Assembly (NCBI GenBank): GCA_027065635.1
Contig: JAMONQ010000027.1
Span: 1-18,505, forward strand
DNA: 18,505 bases
DNA from: Campylobacterales bacterium
GTDB taxonomy: Bacteria; Campylobacterota; Campylobacteria; Campylobacterales; Hydrogenimonadaceae
Direction of reading: 5' to 3'
The translations under genes were made by a program, and so were the position numbers. The notes under the pieces are model-generated. The model did no database searches. It was given only the letters and a program-made list of their open reading frames with translations, and was not told where the DNA came from. Positions 5,773-13,165 of the stretch are shown in pieces. The stretch's first letter is position 1, and each line of letters opens with the position of its first letter.

Positions 5773-6438
5773 TTCACCCTTTTCATTTCTGCAAACCAGA
5801 AGATACCCCTGTCCCGAGATATTCTCTATCAGCCTTCTATCACTCTTTTGCCTCACTCTCTTAATGAAGGTTCTAAGTCTGTCGTCGCTAACCTCTTCAT
5901 CACCCCATAGGGCTGTTTTGATTGCTTCGTTCGAGAGATAGTGATTCGGACTGTGCAGAAGCTGTGCGATAAAACGGCTCTCACGTTTGCTCAGATGCAC
6001 CAGAACACCCTTTTTGAAAAGCTGCTCGCTTTGCAGATCGTACTCGAAAGGCTCCAGCAGTTTTATTCGACTCTGTTTTTTTATCCTCTCCGCCAATTCG
6101 CAAAGATAGGAGAGAAGCTCTTCCGGGTCGAAGGGCTTTATGAAATACTTCACGACACCTGCATCGATCGCTCCGAGAAGCTTCTGTTTGTCGCTGTATG
6201 CACTGAGTATTATCACCGGGGTATCCGGATCTTCCGACTTGATGGCCGACGCAAGCTGCAAACCGTCCATTTTCGGCATGGTGATATCGGTAATGACGAT
6301 ATCCGGTTTGAGCCTCCTGTACGCATCGAGTCCCTCTATTCCGTCATGCGCGATGACAAACTCCGCAAAGTAGTCGCCTATGGCCTCTTTGAGCAGCTTT
6401 GCCAGAGTCACCTCGTCTTCTACCAGCAAAACGCGCAT
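5764..6438 (-). CDS. Response regulator, OmpR type (receiver plus winged helix)
   Basis: A 224-residue regulator. The receiver domain (1-120) has acidic E7/D8, phospho-acceptor D51 (VITDITMP), S79 and K101 (YFIKPFD). The C-terminal DNA-binding domain has OmpR features (LSKRESRFIAQLL...LRTFIKRVRQK...GQGYLLV). It follows the kinase gene by 16 nt and is the last gene of the siroheme decarboxylase-kinase-regulator unit. I take ATG 6438 (MRVLLVEDE), where the receiver fold begins. An in-frame ATG at 6471 has the better Shine-Dalgarno (GAAGGAG) but adds 11 residues unlike receivers and overlaps the kinase. Targets are not visible; nitrite/nitrate or redox control is an inference from the neighbour. 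Confidence 0.9.
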   Translation of the reverse strand: MRVLLVEDEVTLAKLLKEAIGDYFAEFVIAHDGIEGLDAYRRLKPDIVITDITMPKMDGLQLASAIKSEDPDTPVIILSAYSDKQKLLGAIDAGVVKYFIKPFDPEELLSYLCELAERIKKQSRIKLLEPFEYDLQSEQLFKKGVLVHLSKRESRFIAQLLHSPNHYLSNEAIKTALWGDEEVSDDRLRTFIKRVRQKSDRRLIENISGQGYLLVCRNEKGEVE

Positions 6439-6454
6439 TTTTACCAGTCTCGCA

Positions 6455-7675
6455 CTACACGACATCCACACACTCCTTCACCAGAGGAATTTTTATGACG
6501 AAACAGGCGCCGTCTTCGAGATTCTTAACCTCTATACTGCCCGAAAGCCCCCTCTCTATAATCATCTTGGACATAAAGAGTCCCAGACCGGTACCCTTTG
6601 CCGTATGTTTCGTAGTAAAGTAGGGCTCGAATATTCTCTCCAAAATCGACTCCTCTATTCCGCCGGCATTGTCCGCAATGACTATTTTGGCAAAATCATC
6701 CTCTCTGACCACTTCGATGCGAACGACCTTTTTACCGCTTTTGGATTCAAAAGCGTCTTTGGCATTTTGCAGCAGATTGATTATGACCTGCGAAAGCTCG
6801 TTGCTCACACCTACGGAACGCAGCGTCGTATCTATCGACTTTTCGATATGGATATGCTCTTTTTCGAGCGTCTTTTGCAGAATCTGCAGCGACTCCTCTA
6901 TACTTTTTGAAACGGTAAAGGGCTCTTTGGGCTTGTCCGGTCTGAAAAAGTTTATGAAATCCTCGATGGTCTGAGACATGTTCTGAATCATGAACTTGGC
7001 TTCCGAATATATCGCCTCGACCTGCTCGTCATCCCTTTTTTGGGAGGCTCTTTTGAGATTGAAGAGCGCAAGCGTGAGTTCTGTAAGAGGTTGTCTCCAC
7101 TGGTGGGCTATATTGGCCATCATCTGTCCGAGACTCGCAAATCTCGATTGCCAAAAGAGCATCTTCTGCTTCTCTTCGTTCTTTCGAACCTCCTGGCGTA
7201 CTCTCTCTTCGAGATGTTTGTTGAGCTCGTAGAGCTTTTGTGTCTGAAGAGCCACCCGTTTTTCGAGTGTTCTGTTGAGAGCTTCGAGTTCACGCTCCTT
7301 CTTCTCAAGCGCCTTTTTCAGCAACACCTCTTTGGTAACGTCGTAACGGATCGCGATAAACTCTTCTATATCTCCATTTTCATCAAGTATCGGAATGATC
7401 GTCGTGTTTACATAGAATGTGCTGCCGTCTTTCGCCATGTTCATGACGGTAGACTTTAAGATCCTCTTTTGCAGGATCGTATCCCAAAGCCGCTTGAAGT
7501 TGCTCGACGGAACGTCAGGATGGCGTACTATGTTGTGGTTTTGGCCTATCAGCTCTTCTCTGCTGTATCCGGAGATTTTGCAAAACTCGTCGTTTACGAA
7601 GGTTATGATACCGTTGATATCGGTTTTAGATACTATATTGGAGCTCTCTATAGCCTCTTTGTACTGCTTGAACAT
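6455..7675 (-). CDS. Cytosolic PAS-domain sensor histidine kinase
   Basis: A 406-residue kinase with no membrane span. PAS domain at about 10-118, with the segment GQNHNIVRHPDVP typical of Aer-type PAS domains, which often bind FAD and sense redox state; a long coiled coil at about 118-175; phospho-acceptor H191 (NIAHQWRQPL); ATPase domain with N-box N304 (INLLQNAKDAF), D335 (IADNAGG), and GTGLGL from 361. ATG 7675 is 3 nt after the siroheme decarboxylase stop, and the partner regulator follows by 16 nt, so kinase and regulator are a cognate pair co-transcribed with a heme d1 gene. The signal is unknown; a soluble redox cue is the simplest reading. Confidence 0.92.
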   Translation of the reverse strand: MFKQYKEAIESSNIVSKTDINGIITFVNDEFCKISGYSREELIGQNHNIVRHPDVPSSNFKRLWDTILQKRILKSTVMNMAKDGSTFYVNTTIIPILDENGDIEEFIAIRYDVTKEVLLKKALEKKERELEALNRTLEKRVALQTQKLYELNKHLEERVRQEVRKNEEKQKMLFWQSRFASLGQMMANIAHQWRQPLTELTLALFNLKRASQKRDDEQVEAIYSEAKFMIQNMSQTIEDFINFFRPDKPKEPFTVSKSIEESLQILQKTLEKEHIHIEKSIDTTLRSVGVSNELSQVIINLLQNAKDAFESKSGKKVVRIEVVREDDFAKIVIADNAGGIEESILERIFEPYFTTKHTAKGTGLGLFMSKMIIERGLSGSIEVKNLEDGACFVIKIPLVKECVDVV

Positions 7676-7678
7676 GGG

Positions 7679-8668
7679 CTAATTATAGCACTTTTCCCAC
7701 TCCTCGAAGTCGGAGGAAAAGTAGTTTATGCGCACCTTTTTGAACTCTCTTGTGGAGTAGAGATAGCTATAGTCGTTCACACCTATCTCTTCGGCCATCT
7801 CAGAGACGATCTTTTCTACCTCCTCCTTGCTCTTTCCATGCACCATGGAAAAGAGAGGATATGGCCAGTTCGGATATACCGGACGCAAATAGCAGTGGCT
7901 TACGGCACTATATGCGGCCAATGTTTCACCTATCTCTTCCGCACGCTCCTGAGGCACTTTCCAGACAACCATGGCGTTTGCTGTAAAGCCGGCCTTTCTA
8001 TGATAGAGAATGGATGCGAAGCGTCTCATCACACCGGCTCTTTTCATCCTCTCGACCTCGGCCGCAAGAGTCTCGTAATCGATACCCAAAGAGTCCACAA
8101 TATGGGCGAACGGTTCCTTGACGGCGGAGATATCCTTCTGAAGCCCCTTTATCATTTCGAAATGGATCGGTTCGAGCTCCATAGGTTCTCTCTTTACCCT
8201 CTTTCGCTCCTCTTTTTTTGCCCTGTCGCCCTTGATATCGAGTTGTACCGATATTTTGAACATCTTTTTGGTCGGAAGGATAATATACTCCCGCACACCG
8301 CTCTGCTTTGCAAGCAGTTCGACACTTTTTTCGAGTCCGAGCCTCGAATCTGGAGCTACCGCTATCGTAAACCATAGATTGTACGGATTGTCACGCTCGT
8401 AGTTGTGGCTCACTCCCGGATGTCTGTTTACGACTTCCGCCGCCTTTTCGATATCGTCGGCCTTGAAAGCGACCAGCGAAGATCTGTATCCCAGACTTTT
8501 GGTATCGAAAATCGCGGATGTCTGGCGTATTATCCTATCCTCCTTGAGTCTGGTATAAAGGTCCAGAACCTCATCCTCGCCGGCGCCGAGAATCTCGGCG
8601 AGTCTGGCGAATGGTCTTTTTGTGACCGGAAACTCTTTTTGTATAAGTGTCAAAAACTCTTTTTCCAT
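7679..8668 (-). CDS. nirDL: Two-domain siroheme decarboxylase (NirDL/NirGH, AhbAB type)
   Basis: A 329-residue fusion of two AsnC/Lrp-like units (about 1-150 and 165-329, joined by a basic linker). Each carries the decarboxylase motif: H88-x-Y90 (VSHNYERDNPYNLWF) and H258-x-Y260 (VSHCYLRPVYPNWPY), with H277 in SMVHG. In this family the proteins are enzymes, not regulators: they convert siroheme to 12,18-didecarboxysiroheme on the way to heme d1. One gene here stands in for nirD, nirL, nirG and nirH; no other copy is seen. It is the first gene of the unit with the histidine kinase and regulator. Its promoter has TATAAT at 8707-8702 and an FNR/DNR-like box 23 bp upstream. Assigning which half acts first needs biochemistry. 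Confidence 0.9.
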   Translation of the reverse strand: MEKEFLTLIQKEFPVTKRPFARLAEILGAGEDEVLDLYTRLKEDRIIRQTSAIFDTKSLGYRSSLVAFKADDIEKAAEVVNRHPGVSHNYERDNPYNLWFTIAVAPDSRLGLEKSVELLAKQSGVREYIILPTKKMFKISVQLDIKGDRAKKEERKRVKREPMELEPIHFEMIKGLQKDISAVKEPFAHIVDSLGIDYETLAAEVERMKRAGVMRRFASILYHRKAGFTANAMVVWKVPQERAEEIGETLAAYSAVSHCYLRPVYPNWPYPLFSMVHGKSKEEVEKIVSEMAEEIGVNDYSYLYSTREFKKVRINYFSSDFEEWEKCYN

Positions 8669-8701
8669 AATCTATTTCGCTTCTCTTTTTGGATTCGATC
8701 C

Positions 8702-8770
8702 ATTATAAAGTTTTCCTCTTTACACTTTCCTTGACACCTATCAACGCCTTTTCAAGGATGGTATGATAAT
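8702..8770. promoter_or_regulatory. Divergent promoter region with one FNR/DNR-like box (siroheme decarboxylase / cysG)
   Basis: On the minus strand the box TTGATAGGTGTCAA (8744-8731) matches the FNR/DNR consensus at 9 of 10 positions, differs from the hemerythrin box only in the two bases at spacer positions 3-4, and lies 23 bp from a perfect -10 TATAAT (8707-8702), again class II near -42. On the plus strand TATGATAAT (8762-8770) gives a -10 for the precorrin-2 dehydrogenase gene with the same box near -37 to -40. A single dimer could therefore serve both directions. Confidence 0.65.
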
Positions 8771-8809
8771 ATTGTTCCAACTCCAAACGGAGACTTTAAA
8801 AGGATCCTC

Positions 8810-9394
8810 TTGGCATATTTTCCGGCATTCATAAAACTTGACGGCAGAAGTGTTCTGGTTGTCGGCGGAGGCAATATAGCCGGCGAAAAACTGGAAAAGC
8901 TCCTCGACTTCACAAACGAGATAACGGTCGTATCACCGCAGCTTGCGGAGACGTCAAAAAGACTGATAGAGGATGCGGGCCTGACATACCTGCAGCGGCC
9001 ATACGAGAGCGGCGATCTGGAAGACTTCGATATAGTTATCGTAGCCGTGGACAATCTGCAGCTGCAAAAGGAGATTTATGAAGCCTGCCAGAGCAGGCAC
9101 ACTCTTTGCAACAGTGTCGACTCGGTGGAGTATTGCGACTTCATATTCCCCTCCTATACGAAAAAAGGTGCTCTCACCGTCGCGTTTTCCACCTCCGGCA
9201 TATCTCCTTCGGTAGCCAAATACCTAAGACGCTCGATCGAAAAGATCATCCCGGACTCGATCGCCGAATTTCTGGAAGAGATGAAGGATCTGCGATCTAC
9301 TCTTCCCAAGGGCAAAGAGCGTATGAAGCTGCTGGATGAAAAGGCCAGGAATTTCATAGAAAAGCTTTTTGAAAAGGATAGAGATGTTCAGTAA
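8810..9394 (+). CDS. Precorrin-2 dehydrogenase / sirohydrochlorin ferrochelatase
   Basis: A 194-residue enzyme matching the N-terminal module of CysG and yeast Met8. It has the NAD-binding glycine loop VVGGGNIAGEK (18-28), the catalytic-site aspartate D104 in CNSVDSVEYCDFIFPS, and the segment ALTVAFSTSGISPSVAK. It oxidises precorrin-2 to sirohydrochlorin and can insert iron to give siroheme. The methyltransferase half of CysG is absent here and is supplied by the separate SUMT gene at 14028. The start is TTG 8810, backed by AGGA 5 nt upstream and by the family start; no nearby ATG exists. Siroheme also serves sulfite and nitrite reductases, so this gene may be shared. The next gene overlaps its end by 11 nt. 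Confidence 0.92.
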   Translation: MAYFPAFIKLDGRSVLVVGGGNIAGEKLEKLLDFTNEITVVSPQLAETSKRLIEDAGLTYLQRPYESGDLEDFDIVIVAVDNLQLQKEIYEACQSRHTLCNSVDSVEYCDFIFPSYTKKGALTVAFSTSGISPSVAKYLRRSIEKIIPDSIAEFLEEMKDLRSTLPKGKERMKLLDEKARNFIEKLFEKDRDVQ

Positions 9395-9755
9395 AAAAAT
9401 GGTCTGGGCGTTGATGGCTATTTTTGCGTTTTTGAGTATCAGTATGTATTTGAGCAACATGCCGGAAAAAAAAGATAAGCACGTGATCGAAAAGATAAGC
9501 GCCTACTTTCCGTACGAGATGACAAAAACGATCGGCGGACTCGATCTGGTTGACAAACGTACCGGAGAGAAGCTCAAGCTCGACAACGCCAAGGTCTTTC
9601 TGGCATTTGACGACCTTTTGAAAAAGTGGGGCGCCACCCATCTGAAAGTCGAAGGCTCCACGCTTCTGATCCTCGACGACAACAACAAAACTGTCGATAC
9701 GATGAAACTGAACGAAAAAGAGCTATCTTTCGTCAAGGAGTTCTTTCTCAAGTAG
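9384..9755 (+). CDS. Small membrane-anchored protein of unknown function
   Basis: A 123-residue protein: one N-terminal span (MFSKKMVWALMAIFAF...) and then a hydrophilic, lysine-rich domain of about 95 residues, probably on the periplasmic side. I recognise no family. ATG 9384 has AAAGGA five bases upstream and overlaps the dehydrogenase gene by 11 nt; an in-frame TTG at 9369 would add five residues. It is the last gene of a two-gene plus-strand unit and its end overlaps the opposing thioredoxin-like gene by 33 nt. The link to siroheme synthesis is by position only. Confidence 0.75.
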   Translation: MFSKKMVWALMAIFAFLSISMYLSNMPEKKDKHVIEKISAYFPYEMTKTIGGLDLVDKRTGEKLKLDNAKVFLAFDDLLKKWGATHLKVEGSTLLILDDNNKTVDTMKLNEKELSFVKEFFLK

Positions 9756-10112
9756 CGCGGCATCCACTACGCCGCAAAGCGGCCCTTTCAGCAGTACCTC
9801 TTCCGGAGAGAGAAGAAATATGGCAGGATACTCAAGAGTGTAGAGTAGCTCGATCGGATAATCCTCATTCTCTTTGGTAACTATGACGGGGACCATCTTT
9901 TCGTTTATCGATACCACTATTTTCTTCTCTCTCAATGTTGTCGCAAAAAGCTCCCTGCACTCCAAGCAGCCTCTGCTCACGAGCACGACGAACATCGGTT
10001 TGTTCTCCTTTTGCGAAACTTCGAGTGCGCTATCAAACGATCCGTGCCACCTTATCGTCTGTGCATACGTCAGTGTACAGGCAAATATAACGAATAAAAC
10101 GAAACCTCTCAT
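9723..10112 (-). CDS. Periplasmic thioredoxin-like protein
   Basis: A 129-residue protein with a Sec signal peptide (MRGFVLFVIFACTLTYA, cut before Q18) and a thioredoxin-like domain. The redox pair is C49-x2-C52 (SRGCLECREL), and a cis-proline segment appears in TLEYPAIFLLSPE. The sequence around the CxxC resembles periplasmic thioredoxin-like proteins annotated as DUF255/SoxW-type. Its ATG overlaps the peroxidase stop (ATGA), so the two are coupled and it may keep the peroxidase or other c-type cytochromes reduced, or help heme attachment. The 3' end overlaps the convergent small-protein gene. Substrate not known. Confidence 0.82.
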   Translation of the reverse strand: MRGFVLFVIFACTLTYAQTIRWHGSFDSALEVSQKENKPMFVVLVSRGCLECRELFATTLREKKIVVSINEKMVPVIVTKENEDYPIELLYTLEYPAIFLLSPEEVLLKGPLCGVVDAALLEKELLDER

Positions 10113-11251
10113 TCTCTATAACCTCTATCAGATATATCATACTTCACAGGCTCACCCTCCAGCGTCTTCAAAAAGGCCACTATCTCTTCTACCTGCTCAT
10201 CGCTCAGTAGTAGACCGAGCTGGTGTCTGGCCATGATTTTGACGGCATCCTCTATCCTCTTGACAGAACCGTTGTGAAAGTAAGGAGCGGTTCTGGTTAC
10301 ATTGCGAAGGATAGGAACCCTGAAGAGAAACTGCCCGTTTCTACCGTGAAAACCTCCCGTATCCGGAAACGGAAAAGGCTCTTCAGCGCTGATCTTTTGC
10401 CAATTGAAACCGACAAAATATCGCTTACCGTTGACAAGTCGTGACTCCGGAGAGAGGATAGAGTTGTATCTTCTCAAGGGAAATCTCTGAAGGCTCTGCC
10501 CTCCAACACTCATTCCGGTATGACACCCCTTGCATCCAAGCCGTATAAAAAGGTACAACCCCTTTTTCGCCTTATCGGAAATGGCATCATCATCGCCATC
10601 GAGAAAAAGATCGAATGCGCCTCGCGTCAAAAGAGTACGCTCATAAGCGGCGATCGCCTTCGTCACCGTATCGAACGTCACACCCTCGTCAGGAAAAACC
10701 TCTGCAAAGCCTCTTTTGTATCCGGGATCCGCCGAAACTCTTTCTACTACCTCTTTTGGAGTCATATCCATTTCAAAAGGTGCCTGTATGGGGCCTTTGG
10801 CCTGATCCTCCACATCCGGGCTTCTACCGTCCCAGAACTGTCGTTTCGCCAAGGCGGCATTCAGTACGGTCGGCGAATTGAGGTGAGAGGGATTTTTCAT
10901 GCCATGCACACCGACAGCTGTCGGAAGGTTGTCATCGCCACCATCATCGATAATGTGACAGGTAGCACAGCTTACCGTCCCGTCGCTCGAGAGAAGAGTA
11001 TCGAAATAGAGGCTCTTTCCGAGCGCAACTTTTTTAGGCGTGATGGTGTTTTGGGGATTATAAACCGCACTTTTTGCCTCCTCCCAACTCGCCGGAACAG
11101 GCTTCAACCCGCGGCTTAGCGCCAACTCCCGCAGCTTGTGGCTTTCCATAGCGACCGTTTCGCCCTTTGAAGCCGGTACTATCAGACCTATTTTGAAGTA
11201 TAGGGCAAAAACTCCAAACGTAATGGCAAGGATCGTCAAGACCGTTTTCAT
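10109..11251 (-). CDS. Di-heme cytochrome c peroxidase (CcpA/MauG family)
   Basis: A 380-residue protein with an N-terminal span (about 3-25) that is a signal or anchor, and two c-type heme sites: C95-x2-C98-H99 (CATCH, the peroxidatic heme) and C240-x2-C243-H244 (CKGCH, the electron-accepting heme). Conserved family segments include FWDGRSPDVEDQAKGPI, LRNVTRTAPYFHNGSV and IVAFLKTL. It reduces H2O2 to water in the periplasm with electrons from cytochrome c. It follows the SDR gene by 11 nt with a GAGGAAG Shine-Dalgarno and overlaps the thioredoxin-like gene. The operon sits between two heme d1 segments, which fits detoxifying peroxide during respiratory shifts. Confidence 0.93.
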   Translation of the reverse strand: MKTVLTILAITFGVFALYFKIGLIVPASKGETVAMESHKLRELALSRGLKPVPASWEEAKSAVYNPQNTITPKKVALGKSLYFDTLLSSDGTVSCATCHIIDDGGDDNLPTAVGVHGMKNPSHLNSPTVLNAALAKRQFWDGRSPDVEDQAKGPIQAPFEMDMTPKEVVERVSADPGYKRGFAEVFPDEGVTFDTVTKAIAAYERTLLTRGAFDLFLDGDDDAISDKAKKGLYLFIRLGCKGCHTGMSVGGQSLQRFPLRRYNSILSPESRLVNGKRYFVGFNWQKISAEEPFPFPDTGGFHGRNGQFLFRVPILRNVTRTAPYFHNGSVKRIEDAVKIMARHQLGLLLSDEQVEEIVAFLKTLEGEPVKYDISDRGYRE

Positions 11252-11262
11252 TACAGCTTCCT

Positions 11263-12078
11263 CTATATCCCGAAGATCTCTTTGACCCTCATTTCAAAGC
11301 TCTTGTCATCCATCTCTTTTCGCATGGAGATGAAGGTTTCAGCCTCTTTGCCTACCGGTACGAAGATGTCCGCATCTTCGTTCTCTATTACACTTTTTAC
11401 AGCCAAAGCTATCGGTTCAGGATCGGGGCCCCCGTTTATGGCCTCCGCGACTATCGGCACAAAATGTGAAACAAGATCTTTGTACGCCGAATCCTCCGAG
11501 ACGGTATCACTGTTTGTCGCAAGTCCCTTTTTGACAAAGTTCGTTCCAAAAAGGCCCGACTGGATAGAGTGTACTCTAATACCGAAAGGGACGGTTTCAA
11601 ATCTAAGCGAATCGGTAATCCCTTCTACCGCATATTTTGTGGCATTGTAGTGTGCAAGAAGGGGCAACCCCATCTTTCCGAGAAACGAACTTATATTGAT
11701 AACGACTCCGCTTCGAGCCTCTCTCATATGGGGCAGCACCTCCCTCGTCACTCTCAAGAGACCGAATACGTTCACATTGAACTGATCGAACATCTCTTTG
11801 TCACTGCCGTACTCCACGGCAGAGAGCAGACCGTATCCCGCATTGTTGACCAGTACATCTATCCTCCCTTCACTCTCTACGACTCTATCTACCGCCTTTT
11901 TAATGGAGTAGCTATCAGTAACATCGAGATATACCGGTACAACACCATCTATCGAGAGATTCGACAAACTCTCGTCTCTCGTGCCTCCATAAACCCTGTA
12001 TCCCTCCTCTGCCAGAAGAGCCGCCGTCTTTTTTCCCATTCCGGAGGTGGCTCCGGTTATCAATACAACCTTTGACAT
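11263..12078 (-). CDS. Short-chain dehydrogenase/reductase (SDR 1)
   Basis: A 271-residue classical SDR: cofactor loop TGATSGMG (8-15), NNAG (78-81), active-site S130/S131 and Y144-x3-K148 (YNATK). The loop GGTRD after the second strand suggests NADP. It is a close paralog of SDR 2 (13165-13977): both share FNVNVFGLLRVT, ISSFLGK.GLPLL and YNATKYAVEGITDSLR. It is the first gene of the SDR-peroxidase-thioredoxin operon. An AGGAAGAAG Shine-Dalgarno precedes ATG 12078, and a promoter with TATAAT and two direct-repeat operators lies 56-125 bp upstream. The substrate cannot be told from sequence. Confidence 0.9.
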   Translation of the reverse strand: MSKVVLITGATSGMGKKTAALLAEEGYRVYGGTRDESLSNLSIDGVVPVYLDVTDSYSIKKAVDRVVESEGRIDVLVNNAGYGLLSAVEYGSDKEMFDQFNVNVFGLLRVTREVLPHMREARSGVVINISSFLGKMGLPLLAHYNATKYAVEGITDSLRFETVPFGIRVHSIQSGLFGTNFVKKGLATNSDTVSEDSAYKDLVSHFVPIVAEAINGGPDPEPIALAVKSVIENEDADIFVPVGKEAETFISMRKEMDDKSFEMRVKEIFGI

Positions 12079-12133
12079 ATCTTCTTCCTGCTCATTGAAT
12101 TCGGACCATATAAATATAATCCATGTTTAATCC

Positions 12134-12163
12134 ATTATAGTAGTCTCGTTTCATCAAAATCAA
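12134..12163 (-). promoter_or_regulatory. Sigma-70 promoter of the SDR-peroxidase operon
   Basis: On the minus strand, TTGATT (12163-12158), an 18-bp spacer and a perfect TATAAT (12139-12134) form a good promoter with transcription expected near 12127, about 50 nt before the SDR start. The two direct-repeat operators end 5 bp upstream of the -35. Confidence 0.7.
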
Positions 12164-12167
12164 GATA

Positions 12168-12203
12168 GTTTTGGCACAAAAGGAATTTTGTTTTGGCACA
12201 AAA
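12168..12203. promoter_or_regulatory. Twin 22-bp-spaced operator repeats (likely AraC-family sites)
   Basis: GTTTTGGCACAAAA occurs twice, at 12168-12181 and 12190-12203, exactly 22 bp (two helical turns) apart and followed each time by a purine-rich AGGA-type stretch. The 13-bp core is itself symmetric (TTTTG-GCA-CAAAA). Tandem direct repeats about 21-22 bp apart abutting the -35 are typical of AraC/XylS-family activators, and a gene for such a regulator ends 51 bp away. The next-nearest candidate regulator is not in view. Confidence 0.65.
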
Positions 12204-12253
12204 AGGATTATTTGGAAGCGGATATGGATAGAAGGGAGAAGACTTTTTTAGCG

Positions 12254-13165
12254 CTATTTCAAATCTTTCGGATAGATACCGTATCTCTTGAAAAAGAGTC
12301 TGCAAAAATATCCCTGATGGGCATAGCCGACCTCTTTCGCCACCTCTCCTATCGAGAGCATGCGCTCTTTGAGCAGGAGGTTGGCCTTCTCGAGACGAAG
12401 CTTTCTTACATAGCCGCCTATTGTAGTTTTGTATACCTTTTTAAAGGCTCTTTTGAGCTTCGTCTCGTTTGTAGCACATATATGCGCCAGATGCGGAATG
12501 GTGGGAGGAGTTACGAAATTGTTCAACAGATACTTCTGAGCCTTCTGCGCTATCTGAAGCTCATCTGGATCTATATCGCTGTCTACCATGGATATGAGAG
12601 AAAAACGGTGTATTATGAACTCTATGACATTGTGTTCGCACTTTATACTGTGCATCCTCTCTTGCAACCTGGTATCTATGATTTTATCTATGATATGCAG
12701 GCTGAGCGCATCAAGCGGTTTCGTATCGACAAGCTCTATTCCCACTTCTTCCTGGATCTTCCCGTATAGAAAGTCTATAGGTTCGCTTCTGTTCAGGCTA
12801 AGATACCTCTTCAAAAAGAAATCGGCTATCAAAAGAACGAAAATATCGCTTTTTTTCTCACCCGTTGAAAGGATAAAATCCTGTTTCGAAGAGCAAAAGA
12901 TCCTGACTTCATCCTTTTTGCAGGAAAAGCTCTTGCCGTCGATATTGTCGTGGATGCTGAACCCGCCCTCTTTTACAACGGTAACAACAACCATTCTGTC
13001 GAGATTCCTGACTCTGAAACTATGCTCTTTGCCGCCTTTTAAAAAAACATCGAAAAAAACTATACCGTTGGATATATCTACCCTGGTAATATGCTCTTGA
13101 CCGTTTTCGTAAACAGAGGCTGTTTTATATCTTTTTTCACCCGCATTGAAAAACAGACTCTCCAT
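12254..13165 (-). CDS. AraC/XylS-family transcriptional regulator
   Basis: A 303-residue regulator. The C-terminal ~100 residues form the paired helix-turn-helix of AraC proteins: the first around IPHLAHICATNETKLKRAFKK with KTTIGGYVRKLRLEKANLLL, the second around SIGEVAKEVGYAHQGYFCRLF ending in KRYGIYPKDL. The N-terminal ~190 residues are a beta-rich effector domain I cannot match to a named ligand class. ATG 13165 shares one base with the SDR 2 stop (TGATG); an in-frame GTG at 13168 is also possible. It is the last gene of the nir-SDR 2 run, so it should be made when heme d1 is being made, and it probably activates the SDR 1-peroxidase operon just downstream. Confidence 0.9.
   Translation of the reverse strand: MESLFFNAGEKRYKTASVYENGQEHITRVDISNGIVFFDVFLKGGKEHSFRVRNLDRMVVVTVVKEGGFSIHDNIDGKSFSCKKDEVRIFCSSKQDFILSTGEKKSDIFVLLIADFFLKRYLSLNRSEPIDFLYGKIQEEVGIELVDTKPLDALSLHIIDKIIDTRLQERMHSIKCEHNVIEFIIHRFSLISMVDSDIDPDELQIAQKAQKYLLNNFVTPPTIPHLAHICATNETKLKRAFKKVYKTTIGGYVRKLRLEKANLLLKERMLSIGEVAKEVGYAHQGYFCRLFFKRYGIYPKDLK

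Noticed and set aside
12150..12163. FNR-like box TTGATTTTGATGAA before SDR 1
   Set aside because: It matches the second half-site poorly, lies only 10 bp from the -10 instead of 23, and is better explained as the -35 region.
12168..12203. Sigma-54 promoter suggested by TTGGCAC
   Set aside because: No GC lies at the required distance downstream of either GG, and the orientation points into the 3' end of the AraC gene.
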